A stretch of 64,000 nt of DNA, from contig JAPFFF010000030.1 in the NCBI GenBank assembly GCA_039105265.1, forward strand, positions 1 to 64,000. The letters run 5' to 3'. The notes beneath the pieces were generated by a model that was given only the letters and a program-made list of their open reading frames with translations, ran no database searches and was not told the origin of the DNA. Position numbers and translations under genes: made by a program. Origin of the DNA: Tritrichomonas musculus (Eukaryota; Parabasalia; Tritrichomonadida; Tritrichomonadidae). This document shows, one piece after another, positions 56,427 to 64,000 of the stretch (position 1 is its first letter; every line of letters starts with the position of its first letter).

Positions 56427-56971
56427 TTTTATTCAGAAAAATAAAAATAGAAATATCTCAAAAATAGGAGTATAAAATTCTTATCCATTAAAGTACATTC
56501 TTAATTACAAAATAAAAATAAAGAAAATATGATCAAAATTACAATATTTCGTCAATTTCTCTACATGAATACCTCTTTTTTTAGAAGGGGCGAAGCTCTT
56601 CGACCGTTAACCTTTTTCATTTTATGATAGTTATATTGCAATATTAATTATTTATTTATAATGAATACATATTATAAAATATATTTGAACAAGTGTTATA
56701 AGCATTAATGTGTAAAAAATCCAAGATAATGCTATTTTAAATCAAAAAAATTGAATGAAAAACTTCTTTTTGCTCAGAAAGTAAAAAACATAATTTTCTA
56801 TGTGAACTTCAATACGATGTTATATAACGCAATAAAAATAAATAAAAATACATTTATTAATGTAAGATATAAAATTGTATGCCAATTTATATGGCCAATC
56901 TTTTGATATCAAAATTATTTCATAATATTTGGCTTTTTTAGAACAAATAATATTAAATATTTAGAGTATAT
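56427..56971. other. Intervening DNA between Maverick 1 and Maverick 3
   Basis: 545 bp, AT-rich, no gene. It holds a GC-richer palindromic patch (GGCGAAGCTCTTCGACC near 56589-56605). The last six bases before M3 (GTATAT, 56966-56971) are the expected left target duplication of M3; the partner is outside the window. Confidence 0.6.
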
Positions 56972-56982
56972 AGTAGTAGACT

Positions 56983-57022
56983 GTTACTAGCAAAAAGGTC
57001 TAAAGCCCTTTTCACTAGTAAC
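56983..57022. repeat. Terminal hairpin of Maverick 3
   Basis: GTTACTAGCAAAAAGG (56983-56998) pairs with CCTTTTCACTAGTAAC (57007-57022) with about one mismatch; the loop holds CTAAAG. It lies 11 bp inside the end of the element and resembles the hairpin after the inner terminus of Maverick 2. Confidence 0.75.
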
Positions 57023-57139
57023 TTTGAGAAATGGCAAAACGAATGAATAATTTATGCATGATTTGAATGTTAGTTTTAATTTTGGAATTAATGAAAGAAT
57101 TAGTGTTAGAATTTATTTTATCACCAACGAAAAAGAAAG

Positions 57140-57490
57140 ATGACAGCAACTAACTCATACATTGAATACAAACAATACATTGATAAATGTGTTTCAGAAA
57201 TGAATGAATGTAAGGATAATCAAGAACGTGACCAGTTACTTCAGTTCATTAATCATTGTCAAAGGGATATTCAAACATTATACAATAATGGTGATTTTGA
57301 TTTAGAGCTTAGTGAACTCGAACCTGAACCAGAACCTGAAATCATATCTGATGGAGAATATACTGATGAACAAATGAGACTTGATATGGAATTCGCTAAT
57401 AGAATCAATTCTGAGGCTTCGCCCGACGGAACGTCGTACAATAATGACAACATTAACTATAACTTTGATTCAGATACTCCAATGTTTTAA
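57140..57490 (+). CDS. Acidic protein of unknown function (116 aa)
   Basis: First gene of Maverick 3. Residues 1-55 form a helix with Cys and Asn (ECKDNQERDQLLQFINHCQR); the remainder is acidic, with an ELEPEPEPEI stretch, and ends NYNFDSDTPMF. No counterpart is recognised in M1 or M2. The next gene follows 45 bp downstream after a TTTATTTTTA motif. Charge and size would suit a regulatory or scaffold role, which is only a guess. Confidence 0.68.
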   Translation: MTATNSYIEYKQYIDKCVSEMNECKDNQERDQLLQFINHCQRDIQTLYNNGDFDLELSELEPEPEPEIISDGEYTDEQMRLDMEFANRINSEASPDGTSYNNDNINYNFDSDTPMF

Positions 57491-57535
57491 AACATAAATT
57501 CGATTACATTCATTTTTATTTTTAGTGTCAAGCAA

Positions 57536-58732
57536 ATGTTAGATCAAAGTGACATACCAATGCAAGCACAACAGGTTAATCCATTAGCTGATTTCATGGA
57601 AAACACACTATCTGTTCAGGATTTGTTAAACATTTATAATAAATATGCACCAGAACCATTAACGATTCAAGAAGTCCAACGTTATTCTAATAGTGATGTT
57701 AATGTTGCTAAAACTGAATTAATTGCAAGGTTTCTTGCTGCCGCTAGAGATGGTCAATTATTGAGAGGCAAAGGATTTGGCAATAATAAAGTCGGTATGA
57801 AAGAACTTCAACACATCATATTAGATCTTCAACGTGATGTCAAACGTGTAAAGAATGCAATTTCTCCACAAGGTGCAGAAGCATTAGTGGCTCGTCATAA
57901 TGCAACTAATCCACATTCTCCATGGAAACTCAATAAACGTAATCCTAATGCCCCAGCTTCATTACAAAACTTAACTGATGTAAATAATGATGGAATCCCT
58001 GATGTAATTATTTCAAATCACAATGATTATCCAATGTATGTCAATGGTTATACAACTAAGACTAGTAACTATCCTGTTGCATTACATTATTACGATCAAT
58101 ATCCAACAAGGGAATCACGAAAGAATTATCCATTAAATGCATTCAAACAAGATTTATTGAATATTAGTTACGTTGATTCAGGTAATAATTATAACGATTA
58201 TGGTAATATATCATATGAAGCTCCTGAATCTTTTCAAAATTATAATCTTAGTGGATATAAAGTCAAGCCTTCAAAAAGAATGTCTGCTTATCAACGTTTC
58301 CGTAAATTTGTCATTGGTCCTTATGTTGATAATGTCATTGCACAACTCGCTCGAAATAACAATACATTCATTCCAAAGAAATATAAACTTCAATTCCTTG
58401 CATCAGCATCCGCTCGAATTTGGGAATTATATTTGGCTGAAGCATTTTACAATAGACTTGGTGCTCAAACTAAAGACGCTAAAGATAAAATTAAGAAAGA
58501 AAATAAGGCTGCTATTGATGGTTTGGTTACGAATTGCATTTCAGCTATTCATAATAATGATCGTTCATTCATTGAACAAATATTTAACAATATTGCTAGT
58601 ACATTAATACAAGTTGTTACTGAATTCCATCAAACTAATCCAAATATTGATTTACGTGCATTATACATTAATGAGCAAAATGTTCATCAACAACGTATGG
58701 CTGCTGGTCAAGCTCTTAATGATGAAGAATAA
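57536..58732 (+). CDS. Structural candidate with DVNNDGIPD motif (398 aa)
   Basis: Short relative of the 923- and 764-aa proteins of M1 and M2. Shared: NLTDVNNDGIPDVIISN (about residue 148), then YVNGYTTKTSNYP and a later KPSKRMSAYQRFRKF block. The DxNxDGxxD loop is best preserved here. It lacks the long charged N-terminal half of its relatives but keeps an N-terminal helix-rich part (residues 1-100). It precedes the ATPase gene by 23 bp. Confidence 0.76.
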   Translation: MLDQSDIPMQAQQVNPLADFMENTLSVQDLLNIYNKYAPEPLTIQEVQRYSNSDVNVAKTELIARFLAAARDGQLLRGKGFGNNKVGMKELQHIILDLQRDVKRVKNAISPQGAEALVARHNATNPHSPWKLNKRNPNAPASLQNLTDVNNDGIPDVIISNHNDYPMYVNGYTTKTSNYPVALHYYDQYPTRESRKNYPLNAFKQDLLNISYVDSGNNYNDYGNISYEAPESFQNYNLSGYKVKPSKRMSAYQRFRKFVIGPYVDNVIAQLARNNNTFIPKKYKLQFLASASARIWELYLAEAFYNRLGAQTKDAKDKIKKENKAAIDGLVTNCISAIHNNDRSFIEQIFNNIASTLIQVVTEFHQTNPNIDLRALYINEQNVHQQRMAAGQALNDEE

Positions 58733-58755
58733 ATATATCACATGCTCAATAATTA

Positions 58756-59616
58756 ATGTTTATTTTTGATGAAAACGCATTTATGACAACAGAACCTTCA
58801 TACAATTTATCATTCATTAGAGACAAAGTTAATGATGCATTAAAGTCCAAATCTAATGAAACCAGTAATTCATTAATTAAACCAATACATCAAGATATCA
58901 AAGTTCGTTACAATTCAGTGAATGTCATTGTTGGCAAACAATCATTGGGCAAAACAGTGATAGCATTAGAGGAAATCATTAAGATATCTCTATTAAATAC
59001 ACATCATTTATTGATTTACGTTACTAAAAACGGTGATGAAAACGATAAATCCTTTCAATCATTGAAGCAAATGATTCGAATGCCTTATGTCACCATTAGT
59101 GAAAAGGATTCAGTTGAATTCATTAAAACTCTCATTGCTGCAAAGAATCTATACTATCTCATTCTTCGTGAACATTTAGAAGACAAAATCATTGATGAAC
59201 AACGTAAAGATCTATTCAAAACATTACACATTAATGACTTCAGTAAACCTTACTTACATACAATCGTTCTATTTGATGATATTAGTAACAGTAAATTGTT
59301 TTCATCAGAGGAATCATTCTTTAGTCAACAAATTCGTCGTTGCAGACATACAAACATTACTTACTTCTTACTCATTCAAGGATGGAAAGGTATTAAACCT
59401 CACATCAAGAATGAAATCACAACGTTATTCATATTTCCATGTTTCAACAAACAACAATTGCACTTCATTTATTCACAATCAGCGTCTAATCTTGATTTTG
59501 ATGAATTCTATGCATTATATCAACGATTGCTTTCGATCAAAAATATAAAGCCAGACAGTCATCCTTACATGTATGTAAATGTAACTGAAGGTGGTGATAC
59601 AATCATTCAAGAATGA
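58756..59616 (+). CDS. A32-type (FtsK/HerA-like) genome packaging ATPase (286 aa)
   Basis: Walker A GKQSLGKT (about residue 61), Walker B TIVLFDDI (about 170), and the FIFPCFNKQQLHFIYSQ block matching the conserved block in M1 and M2. TTTATTTTTG lies at 58757-58766, overlapping the first codons, so translation may really begin at the in-frame ATG at 58783 (MTTEPSYN, 277 aa), 16 nt after the motif. Convergent with the next gene. Confidence 0.92.
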   Translation: MFIFDENAFMTTEPSYNLSFIRDKVNDALKSKSNETSNSLIKPIHQDIKVRYNSVNVIVGKQSLGKTVIALEEIIKISLLNTHHLLIYVTKNGDENDKSFQSLKQMIRMPYVTISEKDSVEFIKTLIAAKNLYYLILREHLEDKIIDEQRKDLFKTLHINDFSKPYLHTIVLFDDISNSKLFSSEESFFSQQIRRCRHTNITYFLLIQGWKGIKPHIKNEITTLFIFPCFNKQQLHFIYSQSASNLDFDEFYALYQRLLSIKNIKPDSHPYMYVNVTEGGDTIIQE

Positions 59617-59626
59617 ACAATGAACC

Positions 59627-59962
59627 TTAACTAAAGTGTTTATTAACGATTTCTATCAATTGATTCATTCGATCTTTTATCTCATCATATTCACTCTGCA
59701 ACTCATCAATTCTATCACTCAATTCCTTCATTTCATCAAGCTTATTAAGCCTTTTCTTCGCTGCGTAATCAGTTCTGAGCATTAATGTGCCTTGTATTCT
59801 TGTTATTCGATACCCATCAATCTTGAACATCTTATTCAACTTATGAGTCGTTAGTTTATCAATTTCATCCTTATTCTTCATGTAATACATATTGAACTCG
59901 TCTGGTGTATCGAATTCTTTAATAACATTCTTAATTGGTTCCAACACCTTAATCTCTGACAT
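59627..59962 (-). CDS. Conserved Maverick protein with N-terminal domain and coiled-coil tail (111 aa)
   Basis: Relative of 8082-8462 and 42006-42482. Common features are FDTPDEFNMYYMKNKDEI, LTTHKLNKMFKI and YRITR, then a coiled coil from about residue 70 (MKELSDRIDELQSEYDEI). The central GG(E/D)I(C/Y)LKK block is replaced by a shorter segment. Divergent from the small membrane protein gene (42 bp between starts). Confidence 0.76.
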   Translation of the reverse strand: MSEIKVLEPIKNVIKEFDTPDEFNMYYMKNKDEIDKLTTHKLNKMFKIDGYRITRIQGTLMLRTDYAAKKRLNKLDEMKELSDRIDELQSEYDEIKDRMNQLIEIVNKHFS

Positions 59963-60004
59963 AAATATTTGGTCTTAAGTAAAAATATTTTTGATTTAGT
60001 TCAA

Positions 60005-60163
60005 ATGTTATACATCGGTGTTATATTAACATGTTTGACCGTTATTGAGTTCGCTAATCTTGTCATTAGAGGATCTTTGATCAGAGCTTTGCTCGTGATG
60101 AAATTGATTACTGAACCTGATCCTGAACTAACTGAAGAAATGAGAGCACGTATTTATGCCTAG
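60005..60163 (+). CDS. Very small single-span membrane protein (52 aa)
   Basis: Starts MLYIGVILTCLTVIEFANLV, a hydrophobic helix, and ends EPDPELTEEMRARIYA, matching the conserved tail of the M1 and M2 proteins. The ATG at 60005 is chosen over an upstream TTG because of this alignment and a TATTTTTG motif 12 nt upstream. Here it is next to the minor capsid gene rather than the ATPase gene, which favours a virion role. Confidence 0.8.
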   Translation: MLYIGVILTCLTVIEFANLVIRGSLIRALLVMKLITEPDPELTEEMRARIYA

Positions 60164-60164
60164 A

Positions 60165-60422
60165 CTACTTTAACATTGGTGCAGCAAATCGATCTGCATT
60201 CACAACTGGTCTACTAGCAATCGCATTCCACCCTCTATCTGCATCACTAGCTATTTTTCCAACATTACTAATCAACTTACCAGCACTGCCACCAATGATT
60301 GGAGCTATAATTGGTGCAACTTGTCTACCAATATCTATGATCTTTCTAACAACCGGTAATGCTTTTTTCACTCCATTAACGATTTTGCTTGATATCTTCT
60401 TAAACCAACTACCGAACGCCAT
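60165..60422 (-). CDS. Amphipathic minor capsid candidate (85 aa)
   Basis: From the ATG at 60422 the product starts MAFGSWFKKISSKIVNGVKK, as basic and amphipathic as the M1 and M2 counterparts and of the same length. Two in-frame upstream ATG codons (60473, 60440) would add a stretch not seen in the others. The middle (APIIAPIIGGSAGKLISNVG) includes IIGGS, which fits an adenovirus-type protease site pattern. Divergent from the capsid gene. Confidence 0.65.
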   Translation of the reverse strand: MAFGSWFKKISSKIVNGVKKALPVVRKIIDIGRQVAPIIAPIIGGSAGKLISNVGKIASDADRGWNAIASRPVVNADRFAAPMLK

Positions 60423-60491
60423 TTGTTGAATTTCGTTCATAGCAAAAATAATTATTCCGGTAATGCGTTTCATTTATTTTGCTGCAGGCAA

Positions 60492-62189
60492 ATGACTTTC
60501 GCTAATGCACAAACAAAAGGATTATTTAATGCAGAAGGAGATTTATATCGTTTCTTTCAAGATCAAGTTGCGAATTTAGTTCAGACCAATGGTGGTGATC
60601 ATTACTTCAATTGGAAAACATTTGAGTGCTTTGACTCTAATTGCCCACATCCAGTACGCACTAAATCATATCTTCGTCTCACATCTGAAAACTTCCCGAT
60701 CACACAAATGGAAAAATCATTCATTAGCATCAAGCTCAAACTTTCCGTCAAATTAGATAAAGCATTAACTGGATTCGATATTGATACCAAAAAGCTCATC
60801 CGTGTGTTCATTGGATTAAAGAACTCAGCTGAATTCTTCGGTAAACTTGATACCATTTGTAATAACATTATGTGCAAGAACACTCAAGATGAAGCCGTTC
60901 GTGAACAATTTGCATACAATTGTCTTAAACCTCGTTCTGAAAAAGCCACAGCTAAATATTGTCATTCAACATGGGATAATGTTTCATCATTCTCTGAATC
61001 AGTTTGTGGCATTTATGTTCCATTATCTGAACTCGCTGATGGTTATGAGCATTCATACATTATGGAACTCGTTATCCCTTACACTGATTTACTCAAATAT
61101 CAAGCATTCATGTTATACCCTAATGCAATTTGCGGTGAGATCAAGGAATTAGTTGAAACATCAACGGATGCATTTGTTTGGGCACCAATTTCTCCATCAG
61201 TTGTTAAAGATGCTTTGGAAACATGGACTGGTGATGTAATGTCTGTCAAACTTCCTGACTATTATGGAATCACTAACAAATTCACTCAATGTGGAAATGC
61301 TGCATCAATCATTTCATCAATAACGAAGACCAATGAAGGTGAAGAAGTTAACGACAGATTATTAATGGTTCAAGGTGATGAATCATTCAAGTATGGAATA
61401 TCAAATGTAACTTTATCTGTTACCAATTGTATTGTTGAACAAATGAGAACAAATATTGCTGGATTTGCTGTTAAACCTCATGTAATGGAACAATTACGTC
61501 AATTATTGCAAACACCAATTATCATTCCATCTCAAACACTTGATCGTCATCATTTCCCTAATGCAGCAGGTGCTAATGGTATCGATACAACAACAGATAT
61601 ATCACTTAATTCAGCTACAAACATTACTGTTGTCTTTCCAAAGAATTCAAATGATGCAACATGCTTTGATAACATCATGTATGAAAACGTTCAGCTATTC
61701 GTTAATAAACACGCTATTCCAGACACTGAATTACAAACAGTTGGTGCTAGATTCTATCAATTACAACTTGTCGCTAATGAGCTCGATGGCCCACTTGAAG
61801 CAACTAAAGAATTTGAGAATTCGTTTACTGACCCACTCAATGACATGACTGAAGGTAGCGAAGATTTTGGTAAACGTCGATCTAATTGCAGGGCTGATGG
61901 CACAAGTTTTGGCATTAACTTCCAACTTGAAAGATCCAATGGCGGATATGTATTTGATGGCGCAGATTTCGGTACTCAAACAGTTCCAATTACTTTCAGA
62001 GGTAAGCCCATGTTCAAAGGAGTTAATGATACATATTACAATTATCTCGTTAATGATGACAGTACTGTTGACACAATTCATCATCCACCTCCACCAGAAC
62101 TTTGGATCTGTCAAGACACTTTCTTCACAATGGATGCCAAAAATGGTTTAGTCTATCATGGAACTCATATCCCTGAACATTTGATGTAA
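60492..62189 (+). CDS. Major capsid protein, double jelly-roll type (565 aa)
   Basis: Shorter and more distant than the M1 and M2 capsid proteins but clearly related: WKTFECFDSNCPH, VREQFAYNCLKPRSEK, YTDLLKYQAFMLYPNAICGE, IIIPSQTLDRHHFP, TVGARFYQLQLVANELD and HHPPPPELWICQDTFF. The extra linker and domain present in the other two are absent. The ATG at 60492 is chosen; the open frame upstream starts at TTG and overlaps the divergent gene. TTTATTTTG lies about 11 nt before the ATG. Confidence 0.88.
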   Translation: MTFANAQTKGLFNAEGDLYRFFQDQVANLVQTNGGDHYFNWKTFECFDSNCPHPVRTKSYLRLTSENFPITQMEKSFISIKLKLSVKLDKALTGFDIDTKKLIRVFIGLKNSAEFFGKLDTICNNIMCKNTQDEAVREQFAYNCLKPRSEKATAKYCHSTWDNVSSFSESVCGIYVPLSELADGYEHSYIMELVIPYTDLLKYQAFMLYPNAICGEIKELVETSTDAFVWAPISPSVVKDALETWTGDVMSVKLPDYYGITNKFTQCGNAASIISSITKTNEGEEVNDRLLMVQGDESFKYGISNVTLSVTNCIVEQMRTNIAGFAVKPHVMEQLRQLLQTPIIIPSQTLDRHHFPNAAGANGIDTTTDISLNSATNITVVFPKNSNDATCFDNIMYENVQLFVNKHAIPDTELQTVGARFYQLQLVANELDGPLEATKEFENSFTDPLNDMTEGSEDFGKRRSNCRADGTSFGINFQLERSNGGYVFDGADFGTQTVPITFRGKPMFKGVNDTYYNYLVNDDSTVDTIHHPPPPELWICQDTFFTMDAKNGLVYHGTHIPEHLM

Positions 62190-62217
62190 ATTGATGAGCC
62201 ACTAATTTTCAAAATTC

Positions 62218-62871
62218 ATGAAATCGTTTATATTTTTATCGACAGCGAAAATGGCAAGCAAAACAGACAACAACAACAACAACACATCATCAACCTTTGT
62301 TCCATTAATTGATCATGACGATTATGAAATTCTTAATGAATACCCTTATACGATTCGACGAATCAAAGATAAATATGAAATCAGTGAAAGTGCTAATGGT
62401 AAAGGATATATAGGAGTTAAGTTGAATGGTAAAACATATCTCAAGCATAGATTGATAGCTCTTCAATTCATTGAAAATGATGACCCTGAACACAAGACAC
62501 AAGTAGACCATATCAATCATGATAGAACTGATAACAATATTGAAAATCTACGTTGGATTACTCCATCAAATAATAACATGAATAAGACATCGAGAAATGG
62601 AATCAAATACGATTACATTGATGAATTACCTGATGATCATATAGATGTTGACACATATGAAACTCGCAATGGAATTCATGAATTTGGTGAAAAGGAATAC
62701 TATTATTCACCATCAACGGATAAGTTTTATTACTTCAACGGTTCGAAATATCGAATACTTTATGTTAACAATTATGCTACTGGATTACGTGTTAAGATGA
62801 CTGACATTAATAAGAAACAAGTATCAGTGTATTACACAAAATTCAAAATTCAATATGATTTACTTGATTAA
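62218..62871 (+). CDS. NUMOD4/HNH endonuclease-like protein (217 aa)
   Basis: DHDDYEILNEYPYTIRRIKD, then HRLIALQFIENDDPEHKTQ, then the HNH core VDHINHDRTDNNIENLRWIT and N-N-x-N. Closest in layout to the M1 paralogue at 10852, and like it placed directly after the capsid gene. The start could instead be the ATG at 62251 (MASKTDN), which follows a TATTTTTA motif by 12 nt; that would give 206 aa. Confidence 0.87.
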   Translation: MKSFIFLSTAKMASKTDNNNNNTSSTFVPLIDHDDYEILNEYPYTIRRIKDKYEISESANGKGYIGVKLNGKTYLKHRLIALQFIENDDPEHKTQVDHINHDRTDNNIENLRWITPSNNNMNKTSRNGIKYDYIDELPDDHIDVDTYETRNGIHEFGEKEYYYSPSTDKFYYFNGSKYRILYVNNYATGLRVKMTDINKKQVSVYYTKFKIQYDLLD

Positions 62872-62899
62872 ATCATGAATGTAAAAATATATTTTTGTC

Positions 62900-63337
62900 T
62901 CAGTATTCCAACATCAATTCTAACACAAACTGCTGTACATTAATCAAATTACCATTAAGATCAGTGAACCAAATTCTGAAGTGATCTTTCACGTGATTTA
63001 CTTCATACTTTTTGTATTTGCATAACACAGTGTTAGTGAAACAGATAAATGAATCCAAATAATTATCTCTTTCAACGAATGAAGCATGAAGCATAACATC
63101 TCCTACTAATGCATTACTAAATATGCACCTACAATGAATGACATGAATATATTTAGGGTTCTTACTAAACATGAATTCATGCGGCCATTTTCTTTCATAA
63201 TATTTGGATGGACTATCGCCAGCGCCTTGCACATAGAAGTATGTTTTTGTAACAATAGGTCTATTAACGTTTGACTTAGTCAATGCAAAAGGATCTGTAT
63301 TATTATCGTCATCTGAGCTCGTTGTATTCATTTGCAT
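62900..63337 (-). CDS. Conserved Maverick protein ending in an FTDLNGN motif (145 aa)
   Basis: Relative of 12602-12931 and 38088-38438 with an N-terminal extension of about 35 residues. Shared: FSKNPKYIHVIHC, ALVGDVMLHASFVE, CKYKKYE and RIWFTDLNGNLI with a hydrophobic end. Here it is next to the HNH and fiber-like genes rather than the integrase. A small beta-rich virion protein is the favoured guess. Confidence 0.74.
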   Translation of the reverse strand: MQMNTTSSDDDNNTDPFALTKSNVNRPIVTKTYFYVQGAGDSPSKYYERKWPHEFMFSKNPKYIHVIHCRCIFSNALVGDVMLHASFVERDNYLDSFICFTNTVLCKYKKYEVNHVKDHFRIWFTDLNGNLINVQQFVLELMLEY

Positions 63338-63376
63338 TCACGTTAAATTTATTTTACTATCAACGAAATTCAAAAC

Positions 63377-64000
63377 ATGTCTTACTCAAAGCAACAAGTA
63401 GATGAAAACACTGATTACAAAGCTGGTCATGCAATTTCATTAGAGGATAGAATGATTTCAGTCAAATATGATTCAACATTATGTCTCAATTCTGAAGGTG
63501 CTTTATCAGTCGTTAATTCAGGATCGTCAGGTGGTTCAAGTGATGATTACATTGCAGGTAAAGGTATTCAAATCAATAACAACGCAATTAATGCTAATGT
63601 GGATGGATCAACTATTAAAGTCAATGACAAAAATCAATTAGAAGTTATTAATGGAGGAGGTGGTGGTGATGGTAAAGAATACAAAGCTGGTAAAGCATTA
63701 AATTTAAACACTGATGCCACATTTGATGTTAAAGTTGATGATTCAACCATTAAAGTCAATGACAAAAATGAATTAACCGTCCCTCAACCAACAATCCCAT
63801 CATATTCAGCTGGTCAAGCACTTTCATTAGATGCAAACAACAAATTTGATGTCAATGTTGATGGTACAACGATTAAAGTTAATGGTAATCAATTAACCGT
63901 CCCTCAGCCAACTATCCCAACATATACTGCTGGTCAAGCACTTTCATTAGATGCAAACAACAAATTTGATGTCAATGTTGATGGTACAACAATTAAAGTT
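63377..64000 (+). CDS. Fiber-like protein with adenovirus-shaft-type repeats, cut by window edge
   Basis: 208 codons are visible from the ATG at 63377 and the frame is open to the last base. After an N-terminal stretch (MSYSKQQVDENTDYKAGHAI) the protein is made of 40-residue repeats of the form AGQALSLDANNKFDVNVDG then TTIKVNGNQLTVPQPTIP. The alternating hydrophobic pattern with Gly/Asn turns and the L-S-L-D-x-x-N-x-F-x-V motif resembles the triple beta-spiral of adenovirus fiber shafts. Gly/Ser-rich linkers (GSSGGSSDD, NGGGGGDG) separate the first units. It is distinct from the M1 and M2 fibers. Confidence 0.75.
   Translation, partial: MSYSKQQVDENTDYKAGHAISLEDRMISVKYDSTLCLNSEGALSVVNSGSSGGSSDDYIAGKGIQINNNAINANVDGSTIKVNDKNQLEVINGGGGGDGKEYKAGKALNLNTDATFDVKVDDSTIKVNDKNELTVPQPTIPSYSAGQALSLDANNKFDVNVDGTTIKVNGNQLTVPQPTIPTYTAGQALSLDANNKFDVNVDGTTIKV

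Larger units (their letters stand above)
56972..64000. mobile_element. Maverick/Polinton 3 (M3), left part only
   Basis: Starts with AGTAGTAGACTG and a hairpin and continues to the window edge. It carries homologues of capsid, minor capsid, ATPase, small membrane protein, the DLNGD-type protein, the FTDLxGN protein, the N-domain/coiled-coil protein, an HNH gene and a fiber-like gene. Gene order differs from M1 and M2 and its proteins are more distant, so it is a separate lineage. No break was seen in the visible part. Integrase and polymerase genes are not in view. Confidence 0.85.

Noticed and set aside
4842-56612. GC-rich patches on both sides of Maverick 1 as inverted repeats of an older element
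   Set aside because: Only about 10 of 12 bases agree and spacing is unclear; not enough to call an element.

Overview
The window is a nest of transposable elements, most likely from a parabasalid (trichomonad) protist. The inference rests on very AT-rich DNA read with the standard code, intronless genes, and the combination of Maverick/Polinton, Mutator-like and mariner-like elements, which is typical of Trichomonas genomes. The organism is inferred, not proven. I recognise no ordinary host gene in the 64 kb.

Layout. 1-4809 is a G-rich 40-bp satellite. 4907-56420 is Maverick 1 (M1), bounded by a 6-bp target duplication (AACGAT) and by inverted repeats of about 0.7 kb. It is broken in about three places and two of these are insertions. 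Maverick 2 (M2, 22012-44147; 22,136 bp; target duplication AACCTG; two 1,241-bp inverted repeats that are almost identical) sits inside the M1 polymerase gene and looks whole. A 7.3-kb Mutator-like element (48934-56253; 9-bp duplication TAAATTTTT; 172-bp inverted repeats) sits inside the right inverted repeat of M1 and itself holds a 1.4-kb mariner-like element (49499-50895; TA duplication). After 545 bp without genes, Maverick 3 (M3) starts at 56972 and runs off the right edge. All look like young insertions.

How the genes work together. Each Maverick carries a virus-like set: double jelly-roll major capsid protein, A32-type packaging ATPase, a small amphipathic minor capsid candidate, a fiber-like protein, and several conserved proteins of unknown role. 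M1 and M2 also show an rve-type integrase and a protein-primed family B DNA polymerase (split in M1). HNH/NUMOD4-type nuclease genes sit beside capsid, polymerase or fiber genes. I found no recognisable adenovirus-type protease. Comparing the three elements shows a very small conserved membrane protein, a large inversion between M1 and M2, a fiber segment nearly identical in M1 and M2 although the rest has diverged, a shared T-rich motif just upstream of many start codons, and genes carried inside the inverted repeats.

The most unusual points are: a second terminus-like sequence with a hairpin 910 bp inside each end of M2, which suggests that the element grew outward and captured a gene; an array of six palindromic repeats near one end of M1; and the interchangeable fiber tip.
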